A model generated the notes under the pieces. That model was not told the origin of the DNA. It saw only the letters and a program-made list of their open reading frames with translations, and searched no databases. Both the position numbers and the translations under genes were made by a program. Positions 41,745 through 52,366 of a DNA stretch of 64,000 bases are shown here, piece after piece. Each line of letters begins with the position of its first letter. Within the stretch, counting starts at the first letter, position 1. Source of the DNA: Streptomyces sp. TLI_235 (GTDB lineage: Bacteria > Actinomycetota > Actinomycetes > Streptomycetales > Streptomycetaceae); contig NSGV01000001.1 of assembly GCA_002300355.1 (NCBI GenBank), positions 2,852,001 to 2,916,000 of the forward strand. The letters run 5' to 3'.

Positions 41745-42782
41745 ATGGCCGGCCCGCACCCCGGGTTCCTCACCGAGGTCAAGGACGCGGTCACCCCGCG
41801 CGCCTTCCTGCTCGTGGTCGGGGTGCTACTGCTCCAACTCGGCTTCACCGCCGGCTACGTCGGCGCCCTGCACGACCCGAGCCCGCATCAGCTCTCCATC
41901 GCCGTGGTCGGCCCCGCCCAGTCCGTCCTGGAGTTCACCTCGGCACTGAAGGCCGTCCCCGACGAGGCCGTCCGGCCCAGCACCGCGCCGGACCGGGAGA
42001 GCGCCGTCCAGCTGATCAAGGACCAGCAGCTGTACGCCGCCTGGCTGGTCGACCCCACCGGCACCCGGGACACCCTGCTGGTGGCCACCGCTCGCGGACC
42101 GGCCGCGGCGACCGCCGCCGAACGGATCGTCGGCTCGCTGGAGTCCGCCCGGCAGCGGACCGTCGGCACCGAGGACGTCGTCCCGCTCGCCCCCGGCGAC
42201 GCCGAGGGCCTCTCCTCCTTCTACGTGGTGGTCGGCTGGTGCGTCGGCGGCTACCTGGTGGCCTCGATCCTGGGCATCAGCGCCGGCTCCCGGCCCGCCA
42301 ACAGCGACCGGGCCGTGCTGCGGCTCGGCACGCTCTTCCTCTACTCCGTCGCGGCCGGCCTCGGCGGGGCACTGATCACCGGGCCGATCCTGGACGCCCT
42401 CCCCGGCTCCGTCCGGCCCCTCTGGGGACTCGGCACCCTGGTGGTCTTCGCGGTCGGGGCCTTCACCATGGCGATGCAGTGCCTCTTCGGGGTGGTCGGG
42501 ATCGGCATCGCCGTGCTGATCTTCGTGGTCCTCGGCAACCCGGGCGCGGGCGGGGTCTATCCGCCGCCGCTGCTGCCGCCCTTCTGGCGGGCGATCGGTT
42601 CCTGGATCCCGAACGGCGCCGGTACCGACGCCGCCCGCTCGATCGCCTACCTCGGCGGCACCGCCCTCACCCCGCCCTTCCTCGTCCTGGCCGCCTGGGC
42701 CGTCGCCGGTGTCGCCATCACCCTCCTCGCCGCCGACCGCAGCATCGGCACCCAGGGCGCGAGAATGGCGCAATCCTGGTAG
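41745..42782 (+). CDS. ABC-2 / YhgE-like membrane protein
   Basis: A 345-residue protein with one N-terminal helix (LLVVGVLLLQLGFTAGYVGAL), a roughly 130-residue external domain (ISPSPHQLSIAVVGPA-like beta-rich start, AVQLIKDQQLYAAWLVDP) and five C-terminal helices. This layout is that of ABC-2 type or YhgE/Pip membrane components; no ATPase is adjacent. CAGGAGGTG before the ATG at 41745 secures the start. It is divergent from the MarR gene across a palindrome, so it is probably regulated from there. Function may be export or envelope related. Confidence 0.82.
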   Translation: MAGPHPGFLTEVKDAVTPRAFLLVVGVLLLQLGFTAGYVGALHDPSPHQLSIAVVGPAQSVLEFTSALKAVPDEAVRPSTAPDRESAVQLIKDQQLYAAWLVDPTGTRDTLLVATARGPAAATAAERIVGSLESARQRTVGTEDVVPLAPGDAEGLSSFYVVVGWCVGGYLVASILGISAGSRPANSDRAVLRLGTLFLYSVAAGLGGALITGPILDALPGSVRPLWGLGTLVVFAVGAFTMAMQCLFGVVGIGIAVLIFVVLGNPGAGGVYPPPLLPPFWRAIGSWIPNGAGTDAARSIAYLGGTALTPPFLVLAAWAVAGVAITLLAADRSIGTQGARMAQSW

Positions 42783-42810
42783 GCGCACTTCGCGTACCCG
42801 GCGATGCCCT

Positions 42811-42832
42811 CAGGGGCGCGGGGAACTGCGCA
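42811..42832. repeat. Streptomyces-type GGGGCGCGGGGAACTGCGC intergenic repeat
   Basis: CAGGGGCGCGGGGAACTGCG is, from memory, one of the commonest short intergenic sequences of Streptomyces genomes. It lies between the convergent ABC-2-like and ROK genes. Its role is unknown. A related sequence (GGGGCGCGGGGAAC) occurs near 28815-28827. Confidence 0.6.
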
Positions 42833-42894
42833 ATTCGAATCCGGCGAACCGTCTGCATGTGGCGAACCGACATCAAGGGCCCCTCGGCCCGTCC

Positions 42895-44118
42895 TCAGGC
42901 CTCCGCGGCGGCGAAGCGGCCCGGGTCGGCGACGACCGCGCGGACGACGCCGATCGCCGCACCGAGCAGCGGCCCGCGGCGCCCCAGCCGCGAGGCCGTG
43001 AGCCAGTCGTCGTGCCAGGCCCGTACGGTGACCCGGCCCGCGAGTTCGGCCCGCATGGCGGGCAGCAGCCATTCGGCCAGTTCCGCGTAGCCGCCGCCGA
43101 GCACGAGCGACGCGGGGTCGAGCAGGTTGACCGCGCCGGCCGCCGCCACGCCCAGCGCGGAACCGGCCGCCTCCAGTGCGGCGCACACGGCCGGGTCCCC
43201 GTCGGCGGCCCGGCGGGCGAGCAGGGCGACCCAGTCGCCGCCGACGTCGGCGAGGCCGGCTGCGCGCAGGACGGCGGCCTCCCCCGCGTACTGCTCCAGG
43301 CAGCCGCCGGCCCCGCACGGGCAGCGCGGCCCGTCCGGATGGACGGGGACGTGGCCGATCTCGCCGGCGTAGCCGCGGGCCCCGCGCAGCAGGCGGCCGT
43401 CCACCACCAGGGCGGCGCCGATGCCGGCCTCGGCGGAGAGGTGCAGGAAGTCGTCGGGGCCCTCCCCGAGCCAGAGTTCGGCGAGGCCGCCGAGGTTGGC
43501 CTCGTTGTCGACGTCGATGGGCAGTTCGGCGAGGGCGTCGGCGTCCGTCTCGCGCAGGGCGCGGCGCAGTTCGGCGGCGAGCGGCAGGTCGGACCAGCCG
43601 AGGTTGGGGGCGCGTTCGACGACGCCTTCGGCGGCGCCGACCAGGCCGGGCACGGCGACGGCGAGGCCGGCCGGGACGAGTCCGCAGGAGTCGGCGACCT
43701 CGCGGAGCAGGGCGGCGAGGTCGCGCAGGACGGCGTCGGCGGGGCGGTTGCGGTTGGTGACGTCCTGGCGCAGCCAGCCGCGGACCTCGCCGCGGAGATC
43801 GACCACGCAGGCGGCGAGGTGTTCGACACCGATCTCGCCGCCGAGGCCGGCGGGGCCCTGGGGGTCGAGGGCGAGGGCGGTGCCGGGCCGGCCGACCTTG
43901 CCGCTGGACACGGCGGGGCCGCATTCGGCGACGAGGCCGGCCGTGGCGAGTTCGTCGACCAGGGAGGAGACGGCCGCCCGGGTGAGGCCGGTGGCGGCGG
44001 CGACCTCGGCGCGGGAGCGCGGTCCGGCCGCGAACTCGCCGAGGACGAGGGCCAGGTTGGCCCGGCGCATGCCCTGCTGGCTCGCAGGGCGGGCCCGTCT
44101 GACGTCCGTGTCCCGCAT
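42895..44118 (-). CDS. xylR: ROK-family transcriptional regulator, probable xylose repressor
   Basis: A 407-residue repressor with an N-terminal winged helix (LALVLGEFAAGPRSRAEVAAATGLTRAAVSSLVDELATAGLV, in part) and a C-terminal ROK sugar-binding domain. It shows the ROK zinc site CPCGAGGCLEQY, the DNEANLGGLAELW segment, SAEAGIGAALVVDGRLLRGARGYAGEIGH and LVLGGGYAEL. Encoded next to xylB and xylA, it should sense xylose and repress them. The ATG at 44118 has GAGGGG upstream. Palindromes at 44135-44163, just before its start, suggest self-regulation. Confidence 0.88.
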   Translation of the reverse strand: MRDTDVRRARPASQQGMRRANLALVLGEFAAGPRSRAEVAAATGLTRAAVSSLVDELATAGLVAECGPAVSSGKVGRPGTALALDPQGPAGLGGEIGVEHLAACVVDLRGEVRGWLRQDVTNRNRPADAVLRDLAALLREVADSCGLVPAGLAVAVPGLVGAAEGVVERAPNLGWSDLPLAAELRRALRETDADALAELPIDVDNEANLGGLAELWLGEGPDDFLHLSAEAGIGAALVVDGRLLRGARGYAGEIGHVPVHPDGPRCPCGAGGCLEQYAGEAAVLRAAGLADVGGDWVALLARRAADGDPAVCAALEAAGSALGVAAAGAVNLLDPASLVLGGGYAELAEWLLPAMRAELAGRVTVRAWHDDWLTASRLGRRGPLLGAAIGVVRAVVADPGRFAAAEA

Positions 44119-44134
44119 CCCCTCGTCACCTCTC

Positions 44135-44163
44135 GTTCGACGACCGAACACCCGGTCGACCGG
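44135..44163. promoter_or_regulatory. Two palindromes upstream of the ROK regulator
   Basis: GTTCG-ACGAC-CGAAC (44135-44149) is followed by the perfect 12-base palindrome CCGGTCGACCGG (44152-44163). Their position 17 bases before the regulator start fits autoregulation. The rest of the 214-base gap to xylB shows nothing else I recognise. Confidence 0.45.
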
Positions 44164-44332
44164 TTGCAGGGTATCCGCGCCCGCCCACGGTGCTCGCGCG
44201 GCACTCGGAGCCGGGCCGGCCACGGCGTCGGCCGCCCCGCCGCCACGGCCGCCGTCCGCCGGGCCCGACTCCCGTGCGGCACCGGCCCGGGCCGTGGCGG
44301 GCATCGTCGCACGCCGGGTGCCGCCGCACCTG

Positions 44333-45757
44333 TCAGGCGCCGAGCAGCGGCGCTCCGGCGGCGAGCACCGCGGCGATCCTGGCGGTCGCCGCCTCGTCCT
44401 TGGCGACCGGCTCCAGGACGGGCCCGGCGGTGGTGCCCCAGCGGCGGGCGACCTCGGCCGGGTGCTCCCCGGTGAGCAGACCGGCGGCCTGGGCGGCGGC
44501 GCCGAGGGCGACCAGTTCGCCGGCGGCGGGCACCTGGACGGCGCGGCCGGACAGCCGGCGGACGGTGTCCTGCCAGGCGCGGCCGCGGGCGCCGCCGCCG
44601 ATCAGCAGCAGCGGTTCCTCGCCGGCCTGCTCGCCGCCGGCCGCGAGCGCCAGGTCGAGGGCGGCGAGCAGCGCGTACGCGGCGCCGTCGTAGGCGGCCT
44701 GGAGCAGCTGGCCGGGGGTGGTGTCGTGCCGCAGGCCGTGGACGAGTCCGGCGGCGTGCGGCAGCGCGGGGGTGCGTTCGCCGTCGAGGAACGGCAGGAC
44801 GACGGCCTCGCCGCCGGGTTGGACGGCCTGCCGGTCGAGGCCGAGCAGGGTGGCGATCCGGTCGACCGCGAGGGTGCAGTTGAGGGTGCAGGCGAGCGGC
44901 AGCCAGTCGCCGTGGGCGGCGGCGAAGCCGGCCACCGTGCCGCTCGGGTCGGCGGGCCGGCCGCGGGTCACCGCGTAGACGGTGCCCGAGGTGCCGAGCG
45001 AGAGGGCGGGCCGCCCGTACGCGGCGCCGGTGCCGCCGCCGAGGCCGAGTCCGAGGGCGGCGGCCGCGTTGTCGCCGGCGCCGAGGGCGACGGGGATGCC
45101 GGGGCGCAGTCCGCCGAAGGAGCCGCGGGTCTCGCCGGCCGCGGTGCCGGGCTCGGCGAGCGGCGGCAGCAGGGCGGGGTCGAGGCCGACGAGGTCGAGG
45201 ATGCCGGTGTCCCAGCCGTCCTCGCCCCACCAGCCGGTGCCGGAGGCGTCGCTGCGCTCGGCGACGGGCCGGCCGGTGAGCCGCTCGGTGAGGTACTCGT
45301 GCGGCAGCCGGACGGCGGCGACCCGGCCGGTGAGGCCGCGCTCGCGCAGCCAGTCCCACTTGGTGACGGTGAACGAGGCGTTGGGGACGCTGCCGGTGCG
45401 CCGGGCCCAGGCCTCACGGCCGAGCTCGTCCGTGAGGGCCGCGGCCCGGCCGGCCGAGCGGGTGTCGTTCCAGAGCAGCGCGGGGTGCACCGGGTCGCCC
45501 GCCGTGTCCAGGGCGACCAGGCCGTGCTGCTGTCCGCCGATCGCGACGGCCTCGGCGCGCCCGGCGCAGCCGGTGCCCTCGATGGCGTCCTGCAGCGCCT
45601 GCCACCACTGCCGGGGGTCGCTCTCCCGGGCGCCCCCCGTGCCGGTGACGGTGTGCGCGGCGCGGCCCTCGCCGAGCACCTCGCCGGTGGCCGTGTCCAC
45701 CGCGAGTGCCTTGGTGGACTGGGTGGAGCTGTCCACCCCGATGACGATCCCTGCCAT
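44333..45757 (-). CDS. xylB: Xylulokinase
   Basis: Phosphorylates D-xylulose with ATP to xylulose 5-phosphate, feeding the pentose phosphate pathway. The 474-residue FGGY kinase has the N-terminal phosphate loop IGVDSSTQSTKALAVD, the substrate region GGQQHGLVALD and LLWNDTRSAGRAA, the catalytic Asp in AERSDASGTGWW, the adenosine motif ALSLGTSGTVYAV, and LLLIGGGARGRAWQDTVR. It is divergent from xylA across 96 bases and lies downstream of the ROK gene. Confidence 0.96.
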   Translation of the reverse strand: MAGIVIGVDSSTQSTKALAVDTATGEVLGEGRAAHTVTGTGGARESDPRQWWQALQDAIEGTGCAGRAEAVAIGGQQHGLVALDTAGDPVHPALLWNDTRSAGRAAALTDELGREAWARRTGSVPNASFTVTKWDWLRERGLTGRVAAVRLPHEYLTERLTGRPVAERSDASGTGWWGEDGWDTGILDLVGLDPALLPPLAEPGTAAGETRGSFGGLRPGIPVALGAGDNAAAALGLGLGGGTGAAYGRPALSLGTSGTVYAVTRGRPADPSGTVAGFAAAHGDWLPLACTLNCTLAVDRIATLLGLDRQAVQPGGEAVVLPFLDGERTPALPHAAGLVHGLRHDTTPGQLLQAAYDGAAYALLAALDLALAAGGEQAGEEPLLLIGGGARGRAWQDTVRRLSGRAVQVPAAGELVALGAAAQAAGLLTGEHPAEVARRWGTTAGPVLEPVAKDEAATARIAAVLAAGAPLLGA

Positions 45758-45805
45758 GTGCTGCTCTCCGTCCGCCGCGCCGGGACTTCCCTTCCGTGCC
45801 TGGGG

Positions 45806-45833
45806 ATATTAGTTTGTTTTCTGCCCTGACGAA
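45806..45833 (-). promoter_or_regulatory. Candidate xylB promoter / ROK operator region
   Basis: Reverse-strand TTCGTC (45833-45828) and TAATAT (45811-45806) are 16 bases apart. The spacer is an AGAAAACAAAC AT-rich stretch, unusual for this DNA and therefore a likely binding site for the xylose repressor controlling both xylA and xylB. Confidence 0.45.
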
Positions 45834-45853
45834 TAGACCCCTGGAGTTCCGCC

Positions 45854-47014
45854 ATGCCCTCCCCCACCCCCGCGGACAAGTTCACCTTCGGCCTGTGGAC
45901 CGTCGGCTGGCAGGGCCGCGACCCCTTCGGCGACGCCACCCGCCCCGCCCTCGACCCGGTGGAGACGGTGCACCGGCTGGCCGGTCTCGGCGCCCACGGC
46001 GTGACCTTCCACGACGACGACCTGATCCCGTTCGGCTCCTCGGACGCCGAGCGCGACGCGATCGTCAAGCGCTTCCGGACGGCCCTGGACGCCACCGGTC
46101 TCAAGGTCCCGATGGCCACCACCAACCTCTTCACGCACCCGGTCTTCAAGGACGGCGCGTTCACCGCCAACGACCGCGACGTCCGCCGGTACGCGCTGCG
46201 CAAGACGATCCGCAACATCGACCTCGCGGTGGAGCTGGGCGCGACCACCTACGTCGCCTGGGGCGGCCGCGAGGGCGCCGAGCACGGCGCGTCCAAGGAC
46301 GTCCGGGTCGCGCTGGACCGCCTGAAGGAGGCCTTCGACCTGCTCGGCGAGTACGTCGAGGAGCAGGGCTACGACCTGCGCTTCGCCATCGAGCCCAAGC
46401 CGAACGAGCCGCGCGGCGACATCCTGCTGCCGACCGTCGGCCACGCCCTCGCGTTCATCGGGAGCCTGGAGCGCCCGGAGCGGGTCGGCGTCAACCCGGA
46501 GGTCGGGCACGAGCAGATGGCCGGGCTGAACTTCGCGCACGGCATCGCGCAGGCGCTGTGGCACGGCAAGCTCTTCCACATCGACCTGAACGGCCAGTCC
46601 GGCATCAAGTACGACCAGGACCTGCGCTTCGGCGCCGGCGACCTGCGCAGCGCCTTCTGGCTGGTGGATCTGCTGGAGTCGGCGGGCTACGACGGCCCGC
46701 GGCACTTCGACTTCAAGCCGCCGCGCACCGAGGACTTCGAGGGCGTGTGGGCTTCGGCCGCCGCCTGCATGAGCAACTACCTGATGCTCAAGGAGAAGGC
46801 GCTGGCGTTCCGGGCCGACCCGGCGGTGCAGGAGGCCCTGCGTGCGGCCCGCCTGGACGAGCTCGCCCGGCCGACCGCCGAGGACGGCCTGGCGGGGCTG
46901 CTCGCCGACCGCGCCGCCTTCGAGGAGTTCGACGTGGAGTCGGCGGCCGCCCGCGGCATGGCCTTCGAGCAGCTCGACCAGCTCGCCATGGAGCACCTGC
47001 TCGGGGTCCGCTGA
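45854..47014 (+). CDS. xylA: Xylose isomerase
   Basis: Converts D-xylose to D-xylulose (and glucose to fructose) with two divalent metals. The 386-residue class I (short) enzyme is nearly identical in motif content to industrial Streptomyces glucose isomerases: [21 protein letters not shown] at the start (in part), the catalytic His in [59 protein letters not shown] and [16 protein letters not shown] with metal ligands. CTGGAG lies 9 bases before the ATG. Works with divergent xylB and the ROK repressor. Confidence 0.98.
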   Translation: MPSPTPADKFTFGLWTVGWQGRDPFGDATRPALDPVETVHRLAGLGAHGVTFHDDDLIPFGSSDAERDAIVKRFRTALDATGLKVPMATTNLFTHPVFKDGAFTANDRDVRRYALRKTIRNIDLAVELGATTYVAWGGREGAEHGASKDVRVALDRLKEAFDLLGEYVEEQGYDLRFAIEPKPNEPRGDILLPTVGHALAFIGSLERPERVGVNPEVGHEQMAGLNFAHGIAQALWHGKLFHIDLNGQSGIKYDQDLRFGAGDLRSAFWLVDLLESAGYDGPRHFDFKPPRTEDFEGVWASAAACMSNYLMLKEKALAFRADPAVQEALRAARLDELARPTAEDGLAGLLADRAAFEEFDVESAAARGMAFEQLDQLAMEHLLGVR

Positions 47015-47061
47015 CCCGATCGGCCCGGTTCGCACGAACCGGGGCCGGGCCCGCACCGGTT

Positions 47062-47096
47062 CCCCGGCGGGCGGCTTCCGCCGCCGCCCGCCGGGG
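47062..47096. terminator. Bidirectional terminator between xylA and GtrA gene
   Basis: CCCCGGCGGGCGGC and GCCGCCCGCCGGGG form a perfect 14-bp stem with a 7-base loop between the two convergent genes. Confidence 0.8.
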
Positions 47097-47098
47097 TC

Positions 47099-47620
47099 TC
47101 ACACCCGCTCGGGTTCGAGGTCCTCGGCGGAGGAGCCGGCCGGACCGGTGCGGGTGAAGACCCAGCGGTTCATCGCCCAGAAGCGGAAGATCATGGCCAG
47201 GAAGGTGCCGATGATCATGCCGCTGAGGAAGTCGGCGATCTCCTGGGTGAGCGGGGTGACGTCCGGCTCGCGCAGGTCCAGCACGTACCGGGAGAGGATC
47301 AGCGGCAGGTCGTTGACGACCACCGCGAGCGCGCTGACCGCGAAGAAGAGGATCGCCTCGCGGTGCCGGCCGTTCGCCCGGAACGACCACTGGCGGTTCA
47401 GTACATAGGAGACGACGGTGGCGACCACCGTCGCGATGGTGAGCGCCACCACCGGCTTGTGCTGCAGCACGGTGAACTTCAGCCCGAGGTCGATCACGGT
47501 CGTCAGCACGAAGCACGTTCCGCCCACCAGCAGGAACTTCACCAGCTTGCGGTGCTGAACCAGGAACGGCTTGTACCGCTCCGGGATCCGGGCCAGCGCG
47601 CGTTGTGTAGGGGACGGCAT
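47099..47620 (-). CDS. GtrA-family membrane protein
   Basis: A 173-residue protein with four membrane helices: KLVKFLLVGGTCFVLTTVI, VVALTIATVVATVVSYVLN, AILFFAVSALAVVVNDLPLIL and DFLSGMIIGTFLAMIFRFW. The NRQWSF and MNRWVF motifs after helices 2 and 4 are typical of GtrA. Such proteins assist transfer of lipid-linked sugars in cell-surface polysaccharide building; the partner glycosyltransferase is not nearby. It ends at a shared terminator with xylA and lies downstream of lon. Confidence 0.92.
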   Translation of the reverse strand: MPSPTQRALARIPERYKPFLVQHRKLVKFLLVGGTCFVLTTVIDLGLKFTVLQHKPVVALTIATVVATVVSYVLNRQWSFRANGRHREAILFFAVSALAVVVNDLPLILSRYVLDLREPDVTPLTQEIADFLSGMIIGTFLAMIFRFWAMNRWVFTRTGPAGSSAEDLEPERV

Positions 47621-47702
47621 TTCGGAAGTGTCGCACGGCCGGGTTTCCGCCGCGTACTCACCGCGTCCGCGCGAGGTAACCGTACGGGCGTGCCGCGACG
47701 AC

Positions 47703-47736
47703 GGGGCGCGGGGTGCCGCTCGGCACCCCGCGCCCC
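47703..47736 (-). terminator. Terminator of lon
   Basis: GGGGCGCGGGGTGCCG and CGGCACCCCGCGCCCC, a perfect 16-bp stem with a 2-base loop, 14 bases after the lon stop. Confidence 0.8.
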
Positions 47737-47749
47737 GCCCTGCCGCCCG

Positions 47750-50143
<2,394 letters not shown>

Positions 50144-50164
50144 GATCTCTCCCCAGTCAGCGAA

Positions 50165-50185
50165 CTTGAGCTGACCTGACTAAGG
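50165..50185. promoter_or_regulatory. HAIR-like element (HspR site) upstream of lon
   Basis: CTTGAGC-TGACCTG-ACTAAGG resembles the HAIR consensus CTTGAGT-N7-ACTCAAG (6 of 7 in one arm, 5 of 7 in the other, exact 7-base spacing). In Streptomyces lividans lon is an HspR target, which supports the assignment. Confidence 0.7.
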
Positions 50186-50259
50186 ATTGGCGGGTCGCGA
50201 ATGTTCCCCCGGCCTCGTTCGCTCTGAGCGATCGCCGACCGGGGACGGGAAAGGGCAGG

Positions 50260-50973
50260 TCAGGCCCGTGCGGGCAGCGCCGCCGGAGCCGTCCGGCGGC
50301 GGAGCGGGCGCCGCGGGCCGCGGCGCAGCGGCAGCCAGAGGGCGATGCCGATCAGCAGGGCGACCGGGTGGCCGATACCGGTGACGACATCGGTGCCGTC
50401 GAGGTACTGCTCGCCGATCAGGGCGGCGGCGGCGCCGAGGGCGAGGGCGCGGCCGGCCGGCGACAGCAGGCCGGCGAGGGCGCCGAGGCTGGCGAGGACG
50501 CCGTAGCTGACTCCGATGTCGAGGTCGCCGAGGGCGTCGACGGGCAGCCCGCGGGCGGCGACGGCGGCCAGGACGACGGACTGGGAGACCAGGGTGGCGC
50601 CGACGTGCCCGGCGGCGAAGACCCCGGCGGCCCTCCGGGCGCCGACCCGGCGCTCCAGCGGGGCGACGGTCAGCAGGAAGGCCCAGAGATAAGGGGTCCA
50701 GACCGGGCCGGCCACCCAGAGTCCACTGGCGGCGAGGGCGAGCACGGGGTGGTGCGCGAGGTTGTGAACATCGGTCGAGGAGAGCGCCTGCAGGTGGTGC
50801 ACCAGTTGCGGGTCGCCGAACCGGGCGAAGAGCGTGGTGCCGAGCAGCAGGGCGAGGTAGCCGAGTGCGAAGGGGTTGCGGCGGGGCGTGGGCAGCACGC
50901 CGCGCCGACTGCGGAGCAGGCCGCGGATCCGGCCGCGGCGTGCCGCGGTACTGCCGGTACTGCTCGCCGCCAT
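50260..50973 (-). CDS. Rhomboid-like membrane protein
   Basis: A 237-residue protein with about six membrane helices after an Arg-rich start. It resembles rhomboid proteases: the possible Ser in DIGVSYGVLASLGALAG and the possible His in TGIGHPVALLIG sit in helices where rhomboids keep their catalytic pair, though the Ser motif (GVSYG) differs from the usual GASG. It may therefore be a pseudoprotease. GGAGGGCCC directly before the ATG at 50973 gives the start; the longer frame is an artefact. It lies upstream of lon in the same direction with a 116-base gap. Confidence 0.75.
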   Translation of the reverse strand: MAASSTGSTAARRGRIRGLLRSRRGVLPTPRRNPFALGYLALLLGTTLFARFGDPQLVHHLQALSSTDVHNLAHHPVLALAASGLWVAGPVWTPYLWAFLLTVAPLERRVGARRAAGVFAAGHVGATLVSQSVVLAAVAARGLPVDALGDLDIGVSYGVLASLGALAGLLSPAGRALALGAAAALIGEQYLDGTDVVTGIGHPVALLIGIALWLPLRRGPRRPLRRRTAPAALPARA

Positions 50974-51553
50974 GGGCCCTCCGTCCGCCGGACTCCCGTC
51001 ACCCGCCCCCGTGTTCAACGCGTCGAGGGCGTGCGGAGATCCGCACGGACGGTGCCCGCGGAGACACCGGCGGCCCTTGTCGTGACCACGATACGTTCCG
51101 AGGCTGGGAGCCCGCTGGGGAAGAGCTGTGAAGAATGCTTGAGCTTCTGCGCAACGGCTGCGCCCCTTGGTCCGTACCTGCCCTCCGTTCACGGAGCAGC
51201 AGCACGAAAGTAAGGGGTGAACACCGCTTGCGGTTGCATACAGATCGTTACAGCTGGGATTTTCGACGGGTAAGGTATCGCCCCGTGCCCGGTCCCGACG
51301 GGGATCGGCATCGATCCTTGGCCCGGATGTGTCCGGGCCACCTGCCGGAATGACCCCGGTGTCCGTACTCTGCGTGGAGTGCGGGCCGGGTGTGCAGACC
51401 GCACACGGCGTATCCACGCCGCGCAGGGGCCGTCGGCGGAACGGCTCCCCGCCGACGCGGCAGGCCGGGCACAGCCCACAACGGACCGAGACGACTACGA
51501 CGCGGCGCCGCCACCCCCACAGGTGACCGGCCCGCAGCCCTGGGGGCGGTGGC
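50974..51553. other. 580-base intergenic region before the two-component system
   Basis: This is the longest apparently gene-free stretch. TTACAG (51248-51253), 17 bases, TAAGGT (51271-51276) is a good forward promoter, leaving a roughly 270-base untranslated leader before the regulator GTG. In that leader TGGCCCGGA-TGTG-TCCGGGCCA (51319-51340) is a perfect 9-bp hairpin. A 58-residue frame from an ATG at 51350 has no ribosome site. The part 50974-51240 shows nothing I recognise beyond the rhomboid gene's ribosome site. Confidence 0.5.
51248..51276 (+). promoter_or_regulatory. Candidate promoter of the two-component system
   Basis: TTACAG and TAAGGT with a 17-base spacer in an AT-richer patch; expected start near 51283. 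Confidence 0.55.
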
Positions 51554-52291
51554 GTGACCGTGACAGAAATTCAGCAAGAGACCGGTAGCAGCCCGGTAGG
51601 TACGCAGCGGCGAGTGCTGGTGGTGGAGGACGAACCGACCATCGCGGAGTCCATCGCGGCCCGCCTGGGCGCGGAGGGGTTCAAGGTCGCCGTGGCGCAC
51701 GACGGCCCCGGCGCGGTGGACGGCTTCCACACCTGGCAGCCCGACCTGGTGGTGCTCGACATCATGCTGCCGGGCTTCGACGGCCTGGAGGTGTGCCGCC
51801 GGATCCAGGCGCAGCGCCCGGTGCCGGTGCTCATGCTCACCGCGCGGGACGACGAGACGGACCTGCTGGTCGGCCTCGGCGTCGGCGCGGACGACTACAT
51901 GACCAAGCCGTTCTCCATGCGCGAGCTGGCGGCCCGGGTCAACGTGCTGCTGCGCCGCGTGGAGCGCGCCCAGCAGGCGGCCAGGACGCCGGCGCTCGGC
52001 TCGCTGCGCTTCGGCGAGCTGGAGATCGACCACGTGCAGCGCCGGGTCCGGCTGGGCTCGGGCGACGTGCACCTGACGCCGACCGAGTTCGACCTGCTGG
52101 CCTGCCTGGCCGCGCAGCCGCGCGCGGTGCTCACCCGCGAGCAGCTGCTCGCGGAGGTCTGGGACTGGACGGACGCCTCGGGCACCCGCACGGTCGACAG
52201 CCACGTCAAGGCGCTGCGCCGGAAGATCGGCGCCAGCTGGATCCGCACGGTGCACGGCGTCGGGTACGCCCTGGAGGCACCCCTTTCCTGA
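51554..52291 (+). CDS. OmpR/PhoB-family response regulator
   Basis: A 245-residue DNA-binding regulator. Receiver domain (about 20-135): acidic pair in VLVVEDEPTIAES, phosphoacceptor Asp69 in LVVLDIMLPGFDG, Thr/Lys switch with Lys118 in DDYMTKPFSMREL. The winged helix (about 150-243) includes LTPTEFDLLACLAAQPRAVL, REQLLAEVWDWTDASGTRTVDSHVKALRRKIG (in part) and the terminal RTVHGVGYALE. The GTG at 51554 is used. A histidine kinase gene follows after 75 bases, its obvious partner. Placement beside kgd and lon is the streptomycete arrangement as I recall it. Confidence 0.95.
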   Translation: MTVTEIQQETGSSPVGTQRRVLVVEDEPTIAESIAARLGAEGFKVAVAHDGPGAVDGFHTWQPDLVVLDIMLPGFDGLEVCRRIQAQRPVPVLMLTARDDETDLLVGLGVGADDYMTKPFSMRELAARVNVLLRRVERAQQAARTPALGSLRFGELEIDHVQRRVRLGSGDVHLTPTEFDLLACLAAQPRAVLTREQLLAEVWDWTDASGTRTVDSHVKALRRKIGASWIRTVHGVGYALEAPLS

Positions 52292-52366
52292 GCGGGCACG
52301 CCGAGGGCTGGGCCGCCGGGGGGCCCACGCCTTCAGTCGACGCGCCGCTCCGACCGCAGGGGCACG

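Noticed and set aside
51329..51526. A 65-codon frame (with an inner ATG at 51350) upstream of the response regulator
   Set aside because: No ribosome site, Arg/Thr/Pro-rich end and no recognisable similarity; listed only as part of the intergenic region.
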